From positions 2,800,001 through 2,864,000 of the forward strand of contig CM077673.1 in NCBI GenBank assembly GCA_039707655.1: DNA of 64,000 bases. The letters are read 5' to 3'. Source of the stretch: Elymus sibiricus (lineage: Eukaryota > Streptophyta > Magnoliopsida > Poales > Poaceae). The notes under the pieces are model-generated. The model was not told the origin of the DNA. It was given only the letters and a program-made list of their open reading frames with translations, and did no database searches. Shown piece after piece: positions 21,845 through 35,095 of this stretch; position 1 is the first letter of the stretch; every line of letters starts with the position of its first letter. The position numbers and the translations under genes are program-made.

Positions 21845-22910
21845 GTTTTTCGGTAGTCGTGGTTGTCCGAACATTCGGGGAAGCCCGGGGTGCGGTTACG
21901 GGGACCTCGCCAAAACAAGCAGATTTTGTGTATCCCGGCTAGTTTCCTATGCTATTACTCACTAATTTTGGGTCTCGGGGCGATCCAAACGTTCGGGGAA
22001 CCCCGGGGTCCGCATACGGGGACCTGGCCAAAACTCGCAGATTTGGTCCATTCTTACCAGTTTTCTATGCTATTATTCACTAGTTTTTGGTAGTTGTGGT
22101 CGTCCGAACGTTCGGGGAAGCTCGGGATGCGGTTACGGGGACCTCGCCAAAACTAACAAATTTTGTCTGATCCAGCCAGTTTTCTATGCTATTACTCACT
22201 GATTTTGGGTCTCGGGGCGATCCAAATGTTCGGGGAACCCCGGAGTCCGCTTACTGGGACCTCGCCAAAACTCGCAGATTTTGTCCATTCTGACCAGATT
22301 TCTATGCTATTATTCACTGTTATTTTGTTGTCGTGGTCGTCCGAACATTCGGGGAAGCCCGTGGACCGGTTACGGGGACCTCGCCAAACTAGCAGATTTT
22401 GCCTGTTCCGGCCAGTTTTCTATGCTACTACTCACTAATTTTGGGTCTCGGGGCGATCCAAAAGTTCGGGAAACCCCGGGGTCTGCTTACGAGCACCTCG
22501 CCAAAACTCGCAGATTTGGTCCATTCTGACCAGTTTTCTATGCTATTATTCACTGTTTTTGGTTGTCGTGGTCGTCCCAACATTTGGGGATGCCCGGGGT
22601 CCGGTTACGTGGACCTCGCCAAAACTCGCAGATTTGGTCCATTCTTACCAGTTTTCTAAGCTATTATTCACTGTGTTTTGGTAGTCGTGGTCGTCCGAAC
22701 GTTCCGGGAAGCCCGGGGTCAGGTTACGGGGACCTCGCAAAAACTCGAAGATTTGGTCCATTCTTACCAATTTTCTATGCTATTACTCACTCATTTTGGG
22801 TCCCGGGGCGATCCAAATGTTCGGGGAAACCCCGGGGTCCGCTTATGGGGAGCTTGCCAAAACTCGCAGATTTTGTCCATTCTGACCAGATTTCTATGCT
22901 ATCATTCACT
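21845..22910 (+). repeat. N-type 9-mer HOR unit (1066 bp), copy 4
   Basis: Same nine monomers. Its hybrid monomer (22201-22318) has ggggcgatcc instead of ggggtgatcc. Another private change is gttccgggaagc near 22701. Confidence 0.9.
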
Positions 22911-24448
22911 GTTTTTCGGTAGTCGTGGTTGTCCGAACATTCGGGGAAGCCCGGGGTGCGGTTACGGGGACCTCGCCAAAACAAGCAGATTTTGTGTATC
23001 CCGGCTAGTTTCCTATGCTATTACTCACTAATTTTGGGTCTCGGGGCGATCCAAACGTTCGGGGAACCCCGGGGTCCGCATACGGGGACCTGGCCAAAAC
23101 TCGCAGATTTGGTCCATTCTTACCAGTTTTCTATGCTATTATTCACTAGTTTTTGGTAGTTGTGGTCGTCCGAACGTTCGGGGAAGCTCAGGATGCGGTT
23201 ACGGGGACCTCGCCAAAACTAACAAATTTTGTCTGATCCAGCCAGTTTTCTATGCTATTACTCACTGATTTTGGGTCTCGGGGTGATCCAAACGTTCGGG
23301 GAACCCCGGGGTCCGCATACGGGGACTTCGCCAAAACTCGCAGATTGTTCCATTCTTACCAGTTTTCTATGCTATTACTAACTGATTTTGGGTCCCGGGG
23401 TGATCCAAACGTTCGGGGAACCCCGGGGTCCGCTTACGGGGACTTCGCCAAAACTCGCAGATTTGGTCCATTCTTACCAGTTTTCTGTGCTATTATTCAC
23501 TGTTTTTTGGTTGTCGTGGTCGTCCGAACGTTCGGGGAAGCCCGGGGTCCGGTTACGGGGACCTCGCAAACACTCGAAGATTTGGTCCATTCTTACCAGT
23601 TTTCTGTGCTATTATTCACTGTTTTTGGATGTCGTGGTCGTCCGAACGTTCGGGGAAGCCCATGGACCGGTTATGGGGACCTCGCCAAAACTCGCAGATT
23701 TGGTCCATTCTTACCTGTTTTCTATGCTATTACTCACTCATTTTGGGTCCCGGGGCGATCCAAATGTTCGGGGAACCCCGGAGTCCGCTTACTGGGACCT
23801 CGCCAAAACTCGCAGATTTTGTCCATTCTGACCAGATTTCTATGCTATTATTCACTGTTATTTTGTTGTCGTGGTCGTCCGAACATTCGGGGAAGCCCGT
23901 GCACCGGTTACGGGGACCTCGCCAAACTAGCAGATTTTGCCTGTTCCGGCCAGTTTTCTATGCTACTACTCACTAATTTTGGGTCTCGGGGCGATCCAAA
24001 AGTTCGGGAAACCCCGGGGTCTGCTTACGAGCACCTCGCCAAAACTCGCAGATTTGGTCCATTCTGACCAGTTTTCTATGCTATTATTCACTGTTTTTGG
24101 TTGTCGTGGTCGTCCCAACATTTGGGGATGCCCGGGGTCCGGTTACGTGGACCTCGCCAAAACTCGCAGATTTGGTCCATTCTTACCAGTTTTCTAAGCT
24201 ATTATTCACTGTGTTTTGGTAGTCGTGGTCGTCCGAACGTTCGGGGAAGCCCGGGGTCAGGTTACGGGGACCTCGCAAAAACTCGAAGATTTGGTCCATT
24301 CTTACCAGTTTTCTATGCTATTACTCACTCATTTTGGGTCCCGGGGCGATCCAAATGTTCGGGGAAACCCCGGGGTCCGCTTATGGGGAGCTTGCCAAAA
24401 CTCGCAGATTTTGTCCATTCTGACCAGATTTCTATGCTATCATTCACT
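22911..24448 (+). repeat. P-type 13-mer HOR unit (1538 bp), copy 2
   Basis: Same order as the unit at 17109, with the B-B pair. Its fifth B monomer is followed by A monomers with aaacactcgaag and gcccatggaccgg. This Pro-Cat-Gga marker (gcccatgg) is shared with the later P copies. Confidence 0.9.
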
Positions 24449-26105
24449 GTTTTTCGGTAGTCGTGGTTGTCCGAACATTCGGGGAAGCCCGAGGTGCGGT
24501 TACGGGGACCTCGCCAAAACAAGCAGATTTTGTGTATCCCGGCTAGTTTCCTATGCTATTACTCACTAATTTTGGGTCTCGGGGCGATCCAAAGGTTCGG
24601 GGAACCCCGGGGTCCGCATACGGGGACCTGGCCAAAACTCGCAGATTTGGTCCATTCTTACCAGTTTTCTATGCTATTATTCACTAGTTTTTGGTAGTTG
24701 TGGTCGTCCGAACGTTCGGGGAAGCTCGGGATGCGGTTACGGGGACCTCGCCAAAACTAACAAATTTTGTCTGTTCCAGCCAGTTTTCTATGCAATTACT
24801 CACTGATTTTGGGTCTCGGGGTGATCCAAACGTTCGGGGAACCCCGGGGTCCGCTTACGGGGACTTCGCCAAAACTCGCAGATTATTCCATTCTTACCAG
24901 TTTTCTATGCTATTACTAACTGATTTTGGGACCCGGGGTGATCCAAACGTTCGGGGAACCCCGGGGTCCGCTTACGGGGACTTCGCCAAAACTCGCAGAT
25001 TTGGTCCATTCTTACCAGTCTTCTGTGCTATTATTCACTGTTTTTTGGTTGTCGTGGTCGTCCGAACGTTCGGGGAAGCCCGGGGTCCGGTTACGGTGAC
25101 CTCGCAAACACTCGAAGATTTGGTCCATTCTTACCAGTTTTCTGTGCTATTATTCACTGTTTTTTGGTTGTCGTGGTCGTCCAAACGTTCGGGGAAGCCC
25201 GTGGACCGGTTACGGGGGACCTCGCCAAAACTCGCAGATTTGGTCCATTCTTACCAGTTTTCTGTGCTATTATTCACTGTTTTTGGTTGTCGTGGTCGTC
25301 CGAACGTTCGGGGAAGCCCGTGGACCGGTTATGGGGACCTCGCCAAAACTCGCAGATTTGGTCCATTCTTACCTGTTTTCTATGCTATTACTCACTCATT
25401 TTGGGTCCCGGGGCGATCCAAATGTTCGGGGAACCCGGAGTCCGCTTACTGGGACCTCGCCAAAACTCGCAGATTTTGTCCATTCTGACCAGATTTCTAT
25501 GCTATTATTCACTGTTATTTTGTTGTCGTGGTCGTCCGAACATTCGGGGAAGCCCGTGGACCGGTTACGGGGACCTCGCCAAACTAGCAGATTTTGCCTG
25601 TTCTGGCCAGTTTTCTATGCTACTACTCACTAATTTTGGGTCTCGGGGCGATCGAAAAGTTCGGGAAACCCCGGGGTCTGCTTACGAGCACCTCGCCAAA
25701 ACTCGCAGATTTGGTCCATTCTGACCAGTTTTCTATGCTATTATTCACTGTTTTTGGTTGTCGTGGTCGTCCCAACATTTGGGGATGCCCGGGGTCCGGT
25801 TACGTGGACCTCGCCAAAACTCGCAGATTTGGTCCATTCCTACCAGTTTTCTAAGCTATTATTCACTGTGTTTTGGTAGTCGTGGTCGTCCGAACGTTCG
25901 GGGAAGCCCGGGGTCAGGTTACGTGGACCTCGCAAAAACTCGAAGATTTGGTCCATTCTTACCAGTTTTCTATGCTATTACTCACTCATTTTGGGTCCCG
26001 GGGCGATCCAAATGTTCGGGGAAACCCCGGGGTCCGCTTATGGGGAGCTTGCCAAAACTCGCAGATTTTGTCCATTCTGACCAGATTTCTATGCTATCAT
26101 TCACT
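24449..26105 (+). repeat. Q-type 14-mer HOR unit (1657 bp), copy 1
   Basis: Class order A B A B B A A A B A B A A B, that is P plus one A monomer carrying ttacgggggacc. Diagnostic marks: m1 with gcccgaggtgcgg, atgcaattactc, gggacccgg, the one-base-short gaacccggagtcc, and gatcgaaaag in m11. Confidence 0.9.
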
Positions 26106-27761
26106 GTTTTTCGGTAGTCGTGGTTGTCCGAACATTCGGGGAAGCCCGGGGTGCGGTTACGGGGACCTCGCCAAAACAAGCAGATTTTGTGTATCCCGGC
26201 TAGTTTCCTATGCTATTACTCACTAATTTTGGGTCTCGGGGCGATCCAAACGTTCGGGGAACCCCGGGGTCGGCATACGGGGACCTGGCCAAAACTCGCA
26301 GATTTGGTCCATTCTTACCAGTTTTCTAAGCTATTATTCACTAGTTTTTGGTAGTTGTGGTCGTCCGAACGTTCGGGGAAGCTCGGGATGCGGTTACGGG
26401 GACCTCGCCAAAACTAACAAATTTTGTCTGTTCCAGCCAGTTTTCTATGCTATTACTCACTGATTTTGGGTCTCGGGGTGATCCAAACGTTCGGGGAACC
26501 CCGGGGTCCGCTTACGGGGACTTCGCCAAAACTCGCAGATTGTTCCATTCTTACCAGTTTTCTGTGCTATTATTCACTGTTTTTTGGTTGTCGTGGTCGT
26601 CCAAACGTTCGGGGAAGCCCGTGGACCGGTTACGGGGACCTCGCCAAAACTCGCATATTTGGTCCATTCTTACCTGTTTTCTATTCTATTATTCACTGTT
26701 TTTGGTTGTCGTGGTCGTCCCAACATTTGGGGATGACGGGGTCCGGTTACGTGGACCTCGCCAAAACTCGCAGATTTGGTCCATTCTGACCAGTTTTCTA
26801 TGCTATTATTCACTGTTTTTGGTTGTCGTGGTCGTCCCAACATTTGGGGATGCCCGGGGTCTGGTTACGTGGACCTCGCCAAAACTCGCAGATTTGGTCT
26901 ATTCTTACCAGTTTTCTAAGCTATTATTCACTGTTTTTTGGTTGTCGTGGTCGTCCGAACGTTCGGGGAAGCCCGTGGACCGGTTATGGGAACCTCGCCA
27001 TAACTCGAAGATTTGGTCCATTCTTACCTGTTTTCTATGCTATTACTCACTCATTTTGGGTCGCGGGGCGATCCAAATGTTCGGGGAACCCCGGAGTCCG
27101 CTTACTGGGACCTCGCCAAAACTCGCAGATTTTGTCCATTCTGACCAGATTTCTATGCTATTATTCACTGTTATTTTGTTGTCGTGGTCGTCCGAACATT
27201 CGGGGAAGCCCGTGGACCGATTACGGGGACCTCGCCAAACTAGCAGATTTTGCCTTTTCCGGCCAGTTTTCTATGCTACTACTCACTAATTTTGGGTCTC
27301 GGGGCGATCCAAAAGTTCGGGAAACCCCGGGGTCTGCTTACGAGCACCTCGCCAAAACTCGCAGATTTGGTCCATTCTGACCAGTTTTCTATGCTATTAT
27401 TCACTGTTTTTGGTTGTCGTGGTCGTCCCAACATTTGGGGATGCCCGGGGTCCGGTTACGTGGACCTCGCCAAAACTCGCAGATTTGGTCCATTCTTACC
27501 AGTTTTCTAAGCTATTATTCACTGTGTTTTGGTAGTCGTGGTCGTCCGAACGTTCGGGGAAGCCCGGGGTCAGGTTACGGGGACCTCGCAAAAACTCGAA
27601 GATTTGGTCCATTCTTAACAGTTTTCTATGCTATTACTCACTCATTTTGGGTCCCGGGGCGATCCAAATGTTCGGGGAAACCCCGGGGTCCGCTTATGGG
27701 GAGCTTGCCAAAACTCGCAGATTTTGTCTATTCTGACCAGATTTCTATGCTATCATTCACT
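26106..27761 (+). repeat. R-type 14-mer HOR unit (1656 bp), copy 1
   Basis: Class order A B A B A A A A B A B A A B. Diagnostic marks: ggtcggcatac in m2, gcatatttgg in m5, ggatgacggggtcc in m6 and cggggtctgg in m7. m13 has cattcttaacag, which is later fixed in the S units. S appears to descend from this type. Confidence 0.9.
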
Positions 27762-30362
27762 GTTTTTCGGTAGTCGTGGTTGTCCGAACATTCGGGGAAG
27801 CCCGGGGTGCGGTTACGGGGACCTCGCCAAAACAAGCAGATTTTGTGTATCCCGGCTAGTTTCCTATGCTATTACTCACTAATTTTGGGTCTCGGGGCGA
27901 TCCAAACGTTCGGGGAACCCCGGGGTCCGCATACGGGGACCTGGCCAAAACTCGCAGATTTGGTCCATTCTTACCAGTTTTCTATGCTATTATTCACTAG
28001 TTTTTGGTAGTTGTGGTCGTCCGAACGTTCGGGGAAGCTCGGGATGCGGTTACGGGGACCTCGCCAAAACTAACAAATTTTGTCTGATCCAGCCAGTTTT
28101 CTATGCTATTACTCACTGATTTTGGGTCTCGGGGTGATCCAAACGTTCGGGGAACCCCGGGGTCCGCATACGGGGACTTCGCCAAAACTCGCAGATTCTT
28201 CCATTCTTACCAGTTTTCTATGCTATTACTAACTGATTTTGGGTCCCGGGGTGATCCAAACGTTCGGGGAACCCCGGGGTCCGCTTACGGGGACTTCGCC
28301 AAAACTCGCAGATTTGGTCCATTCTTACCAGTTTTCTGTGCTATTATTCACTGTTTTTTGGTTGTCGTGGTCGTCCGAACGTTCGGGGAAGCCCGGGGTC
28401 CGGTTACGGGGACCTCGCAAACACTCGAAGATTTGGTCCATTCTTACCAGTTTTCTGTGCTATTATTCACTGTTTTTGGTTGTCGTGGTCGTCCGAACGT
28501 TCGGGGAAGCCCATGGACCGGTTATGGGGACCTCGCCAAAACTCGCAGATTTGGTCCATTCTTACCTGTTTTCTATGCTATTACTCACTCATTTTGGGTC
28601 CCGGGGCGATCCAAATGTTCGGGGAACCCCGGAGTCCGCTTACTGGGACCTCGCCAAAACTCGCAGATTTTGTCCATTCTGACCAGATTTCTATGCTATT
28701 ATTCACTGTTATTTTGTTGTCGTGGTCGTCCGAACATTCGGGGAAGCCCGTGGACCGGTTACGGGGACCTCGCCAAACTAGCAGATTTTGCCTGTTCCGG
28801 CCAGTTTTCTATGCTACTACTCACTAATTTTGGGTCTCGGGGCGATCCAAACGTTCGGGGAACCCCGGGGTCGGCATACGGGGACCTGGCCAAAACTCGC
28901 AGATTTGGTCCATTCTTACCAGTTTTCTAAGCTATTATTCACTAGTTTTTGGTAGTTGTGGTCGTCCGAACGTTCGGGGAAGCTCGGGATGCGGTTACGG
29001 GGACCTCGCCAAAACTAACAAATTTTGTCTGTTCCAGCCAGTTTTCTATGCTATTACTCACTGATTTTGGGTCTCGGGGTGATCCAAACGTTCGGGGAAC
29101 CCCGGGGTCCGCTTACGGGGACTTCGCCAAAACTCGCAGATTGTTCCATTCTTACCAGTTTTCTGTGCTATTATTCACTGTTTTTTGGTTGTCGTGGTCG
29201 TCCAAACGTTCGGGGAAGCCCGTGGACCGGTTACGGGGACCTCGCCAAAACTCGCATATTTGGTCCATTCTTACCTGTTTTCTATTCTATTATTCACTGT
29301 TTTTGGTTGTCGTGGTCGTCCCAACATTTGGGGATGACGGGGTCCGGTTACGTGGACCTCGCCAAAACTCGCAGATTTGGTCCATTCTGACCAGTTTTCT
29401 ATGCTATTATTCACTGTTTTTGGTTGTCGTGGTCGTCCCAACATTTGGGGATGCCCGGGGTCTGGTTACGTGGACCTCGCCAAAACTCGCAGATTTGGTC
29501 TATTCTTACCAGTTTTCTAAGCTATTATTCACTGTTTTTTGGTTGTCGTGGTCGTCCGAACGTTCGGGGAAGCCCGTGGACCGGTTATGGGAACCTCGCC
29601 ATAACTCGAAGATTTGGTCCATTCTTACCTGTTTTCTATGCTATTACTCACTCATTTTGGGTCCCGGGGCGATCCAAATGTTCGGGGAACCCCGGAGTCC
29701 GCTTACTGGGACCTCGCCAAAACTCGCAGATTTTGTCCATTCTGACCAGATTTCTATGCTATTATTCACTGTTATTTTGTTGTCGTGGTCGTCCGAACAT
29801 TCGGGGAAGCCCGTGGACCGGTTACGGGGACCTCGCCAAACTAGCAGATTTTGCCTTTTCCGGCCAGTTTTCTATGCTACTACTCACTAATTTTGGGTCT
29901 CGGGGCGATCCAAAAGTTCGGGAAACCCCGGGGTCTGCTTACGAGCACCTCGCCAAAACTCGCAGATTTGGTCCATTCTGACCAGTTTTCTATGCTATTA
30001 TTCACTGTTTTTGGTTGTCGTGGTCGTCCCAACATTTGGGGATGCCCGGGGTCCGGTTACGTGGACCTCGCCAAAACTCGCAGATTTGGTCCATTCTTAC
30101 CAGTTTTCTAAGCTATTATTCACTGTGTTTTGGTAGTCGTGGTCGTCCGAACGTTCGGGGAAGCCCGGGGTCAGGTTACGGGGACCTCGCAAAAACTCGA
30201 AGATTTGGTCCATTCTTAACAGTTTTCTATGCTATTACTCACTCATTTTGGGTCCCGGGGCGATCCAAATGTTCGGGGAAACCCCGGGGTCCGCTTATGG
30301 GGAGCTTGCCAAAACTCGCAGATTTTGTCCATTCTGACCAGATTTCTATGCTATCATTCACT
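27762..30362 (+). repeat. P/R recombinant 22-mer unit (2601 bp)
   Basis: The first nine monomers are those of a P unit. The tenth (28826-28943) is R-type m2 and the remaining twelve are R m3-m14. The unit therefore joins a truncated P to an R without m1. Confidence 0.9.
28826..28943 (+). repeat. Crossover-junction B monomer (P to R)
   Basis: The monomer before it ends with the P m10 form gctactactcact (diagnostic C at 28817). This monomer has R m2 bases from aaacgttcgg (diagnostic C at 28852) and ggtcggcatac. The exchange lies in the identical stretch 28818-28851. Confidence 0.9.
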
Positions 30363-31900
30363 GTTTTTCGGTAGTCGTGGTTGTCCGAACATTCGGGGAA
30401 GCCCGGGGTGCGGTTACGGGGACCTCGCCAAAACAAGCAGATTTTGTGTATCCCGGCTAGTTTCCTATGCTATTACTCACTAATTTTGGGTCTCGGGGCG
30501 ATCCAAACGTTCGGGGAACCCCGGGGTCCGCATACGGGGACCTGGCCAAAACTCGCAGATTTGGTCCATTCTTACCAGTTTTCTATGCTATTATTCACTA
30601 GTTTTTGGTAGTTGTGGTCGTCCGAACGTTCGGGGAAGCTCGGGATGCGGTTACGGGGACCTCGCCAAAACTAACAAATTTTGTCTGATCCAGCCAGTTT
30701 TCTATGCTATTACTCACTGATTTTGGGTCTCGGGGTGATCCAAACGTTCGGGGAACCCCGGGGTCCGCATACGGGGACTTCGCCAAAACTCGCAGATTGT
30801 TCCATTCTTACCAGTTTTCTATGCTATTACTAACTGATTTTGGGTCCCGGGGTGATCCAAACGTTCGGGGAACCCCGGGGTCCGCTTACGGGGACTTCGC
30901 CAAAACTCGCAGATTTGGTCCATTCTTACCAGTTTTCTGTGCTATTATTCACTGTTTTTTGGTTGTCGTGGTCGTCCGAACGTTCGGGGAAGCCCGGGGT
31001 CCGGTTACGGGGACCTCGCAAACACTCGAAGATTTGGTCCATTCTTACCAGTTTTCTGTGCTATTATTCACTGTTTTTGGTTGTCGTGGTCGTCCGAACG
31101 TTCGGGGAAGCCCATGGACCGGTTATGGGGACCTCGCCAAAACTCGCAGATTTGGTCCATTCTTACCTGTTTTCTATGCTATTACTCACTCATTTTGGGT
31201 CCCGGGGCGATCCAAATGTTCGGGGAACCCCGGAGTCCGCTTACTGGGACCTCGCCAAAACTCGCAGATTTTGTCCATTCTGACCAGATTTCTATGCTAT
31301 TATTCACTGTTATTTTGTTGTCGTGGTCGTCCGAACATTCGGGGAAGCCCGTGGACCGGTTACGGGGACCTCGCCAAACTAGCAGATTTTGCCTGTTCCG
31401 GCCAGTTTTCTATGCTACTACTCACTAATTTTGGGTCTCGGGGCGATCCAAAAGTTCGGGAAACCCCGGGGTCTGCTTACGAGCACCTCGCCAAAACTCG
31501 CAGATTTGGTCCATTATGACCAGTTTTCTATGCTATTATTCACTGTTTTTGGTTGTCGTGGTCGTCCCAACATTTGGGGATGCCCGGGGTCCGGTTACGT
31601 GGACCTCGCCAAAACTCGCAGATTTGGTCCATTCTTACCAGTTTTCTAAGCTATTATTCACTGTGTTTTGGTAGTCGTGGTCGTCCGAACGTTCGGGGAA
31701 GCCCGGGGTCAGGTTACGGGGACCTCGCAAAAACTCGAAGATTTGGTCCATTCTTACCAGTTTTCTATGCTATTACTCACTCATTTTGGGTCCCGGGGCG
31801 ATCCAAATGTTCGGGGAAACCCCGGGGTCCGCTTATGGGGAGCTTGCCAAAACTCGCAGATTTTGTCCATTCTGACCAGATTTCTATGCTATCATTCACT
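30363..31900 (+). repeat. P-type 13-mer HOR unit (1538 bp), copy 3
   Basis: Order A B A B B A A B A B A A B with gcccatggaccgg. A private change is ccattatgacc near 31515. It is followed by a Q unit. Confidence 0.9.
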
Positions 31901-33557
31901 GTTTTTCGGTAGTCGTGGTTGTCCGAACATTCGGGGAAGCCCGAGGTGCGGTTACGGGGACCTCGCCAAAACAAGCAGATTTTGTGTATCCCGGCTAGTT
32001 TCCTATGCTATTACTCACTAATTTTGGGTCTCGGGGCGATCCAAACGTTCGGGGAACCCCGGGGTCCGCATACGGGGACCTGGCCAAAACTCGCAGATTT
32101 GGTCCATTCTTACCAGTTTTCTATGCTATTATTCACTAGTTTTTGGTAGTTGTGGTCGTCCGAACGTTCGGGGAAGCTCGGGATGCGGTTACGGGGACCT
32201 CGCCAAAACTAACAAATTTTGTCTGTTCCAGCCAGTTTTCTATGCAATTACTCACTGATTTTGGGTCTCGGGGTGATCCAAACGTTCGGGGAACCCCGGG
32301 GTCCGCTTACGGGGACTTCGCCAAAACTCGCAGATTATTCCATTCTTACCAGTTTTCTATGCTATTACTAACTGATTTTGGGACCCGGGGTGATCCAAAC
32401 GTTCGGGGAACCCCGGGGTCCGCTTACGGGGACTTCGCCAAAACTCGCAGATTTGGTCCATTCTTACCAGTTTTCTGTGCTATTATTCACTGTTTTTTGG
32501 TTGTCGTGGTCGTCCGAACGTTCGGGGAAGCCCGGGGTCCGGTTACGGTGACCTCGCAAACACTCGAAGATTTGGTCCATTCTTACCAGTTTTCTGTGCT
32601 ATTATTCACTGTTTTTTGGTTGTCGTGGTCGTCCAAACGTTCGGGGAAGCCCGTGGACCGGTTACGGGGGACCTCGCCAAAACTCGCAGATTTGGTCCAT
32701 TCTTACCAGTTTTCTGTGCTATTATTCACTGTTTTTGGTTGTCGTGGTCGTCCGAACGTTCGGGGAAGCCCGTGGACCGGTTATGGGGACCTCGCCAAAA
32801 CTCGCAGATTTGGTCCATTCTTACCTGTTTTCTATGCTATTACTCACTCATTTTGGGTCCCGGGGCGATCCAAATGTTCGGGGAACCCGGAGTCCGCTTA
32901 CTGGGACCTCGCCAAAACTCGCAGATTTTGTCCATTCTGACCAGATTTCTATGCTATTATTCACTGTTATTTTGTTGTCGTGGTCGTCCGAACATTCGGG
33001 GAAGCCCGTGGACCGGTTACGGGGACCTCGCCAAACTAGCAGATTTTGCCTGTTCTGGCCAGTTTTCTATGCTACTACTCACTAATTTTGGGTCTCGGGG
33101 CGATCGAAAAGTTCGGGAAACCCCGGGGTCTGCTTACGAGCACCTCGCCAAAACTCGCAGATTTGGTCCATTCTGACCAGTTTTCTATGCTATTATTCAC
33201 TGTTTTTGGTTGTCGTGGTCGTCCCAACATTTGGGGATGCCCGGGGTCCGGTTACGTGGACCTCGCCAAAACTCGCAGATTTGGTCCATTCTTACCAGTT
33301 TTCTAAGCTATTATTCACTGTGTTTTGGTAGTCGTGGTCGTCCGAACGTTCGGGGAAGCCCGGGGTCAGGTTACGTGGACCTCGCAAAAACTCGAAGATT
33401 TGGTCCATTCTTACCAGTTTTCTATGCTATTACTCACTCATTTTGGGTCCCGGGGCGATCCAAATGTTCGGGGAAACCCCGGGGTCCGCTTATGGGGAGC
33501 TTGCCAAAACTCGCAGATTTTGTCCATTCTGACCAGATTTCTATGCTATCATTCACT
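31901..33557 (+). repeat. Q-type 14-mer HOR unit (1657 bp), copy 2
   Basis: Carries all Q marks: gcccgaggtgcgg, atgcaattactc, gggacccgg, gaacccggag, gatcgaaaag and ttacggtgacc. It is almost the same as the Q unit at 24449, 7452 bp upstream. Confidence 0.9.
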
Positions 33558-35095
33558 GTTTTTCGGTAGTCGTGGTTGTCCGAACATTCGGGTAAGCCCG
33601 GGGTGCGGTTACGGGGACCTCGCCAAAACAAGCAGATTTTGTGTATCCCGGCTAGTTTCCTATGCTATTACTCACTAATTTTGGGTCTCGGGGCGATCCA
33701 AACGTTCGGGGAACCCCGGGGTCCGCATACGGGGACCTGGCCAAAACTCGCAGATTTGGTCCATTCTTACCAGTTTTCTATGCTATTATTCACTAGTTTT
33801 TGGTAGTTGTGGTCGTCCGAACGTTCGGGGAAGCTCGGGATGCGGTTACGGGGACCTCGCCAAAACTAACAAATTTTGTCTGATCCAGCCAGTTTTCTAT
33901 GCTATTACTCATTGATTTTGGGTCTCGGGGTGATCCAAACGTTCGGGGAACCCCGGGGTCCGCATACGGGGACTTCGCCAAAACTCGCAGATTGTTCCAT
34001 TCTTACCAGTTTTCTATGCTATTACTAACTGATTTTGGGTCCCGGGGTGATCCAAACGTTCGGGGAACCCCGGGGTCCGCTTACGGGGACTTCGCCAAAA
34101 CTCACAGATTTGGTCCATTCTTACCAGTTTTCTGTGCTATTATTCACTGTTTTTTGGTTGTCGTGGTCGTCCGAACGTTCGGGGAAGCCCGGGGTCCGGT
34201 TACGGGGACCTCGCAAACACTCGAAGATTTGGTCCATTCTTACCAGTTTTCTGTGCTATTATTCACTGTTTTTGGTTGTCGTGGTCGTCCGAACGTTCGG
34301 GGAAGCCCATGGACCGGTTATGGGGACCTCGCCAAAACTCGCAGATTTGGTCCATTCTTACCTGTTTTCTATGCTATTACTCACTCATTTTGGGTCCCGG
34401 GGCGATCCAAATGTTCGGGGAACCCCGGAGTCCGCTTACTGGGACCTCGCCAAAACTCGCAGATTTTGTCCATTCTGACCAGATTTCTATGCTATTATTC
34501 ACTGTTATTTTGTTGTCGTGGTCGTCCGAACATTCGGGGAAGCCCGTGGACCGGTTACGGGGACCTCGCCAAACTAGCAGATTTTGCCTATTCCGGCCAG
34601 TTTTCTATGCTACTACTCACTAATTTTGGGTCTCGGGGCGATCCAAAAGTTCGGGAAACCCCGGGGTCTGCTTACGAGCACCTCGCCAAAACTCGCAGAT
34701 TTGGTCCATTCTGACCAGTTTTCTATGCTATTATTCACTGTTTTTGGTTGTCGTGGTCGTCCCAACATTTGGGGATGCCCGGGGTCCGGTTACGTGGACC
34801 TCGCCAAAACTCGCAGATTTGGTCCATTCTTACCAGTTTTCTAAGCTATTATTCACTGTGTTTTGGTAGTCGTGGTCGTCCGAACGTTCGGGGAAGCCCG
34901 GGGTCAGGTTACGGGGACCTCGCAAAAACTCGAAGATTTGGTCCATTCTTACCAGTTTTCTATGCTATTACTCACTCATTTTGGGTCCCGGGGCGATCCA
35001 AATGTTCGGGGAAACCCCGGGGTCCGCTTATGGGGAGCTTGCCAAAACTCACAGATTTTGTCCATTCTGACCAGATTTCTATGCTATCATTCACT
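33558..35095 (+). repeat. P-type 13-mer HOR unit (1538 bp), copy 4
   Basis: P order with private changes cgggtaagccc in m1 (near 33591), ctcattgattttggg near 33908 and gcctattccgg near 34587. Confidence 0.9.

Larger units (their letters stand above)
26225..31426 (+). repeat. Tandem duplication of a 2601-bp, 22-monomer block
   Basis: 26225-28825 and 28826-31426 are copies of each other: R m2-m14 followed by P m1-m10. The R marker ggtcggcatac recurs after exactly 2601 bp (26271 and 28872). After 31426 the second copy continues as ordinary P m11 (ccaaaagttc). Confidence 0.9.
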
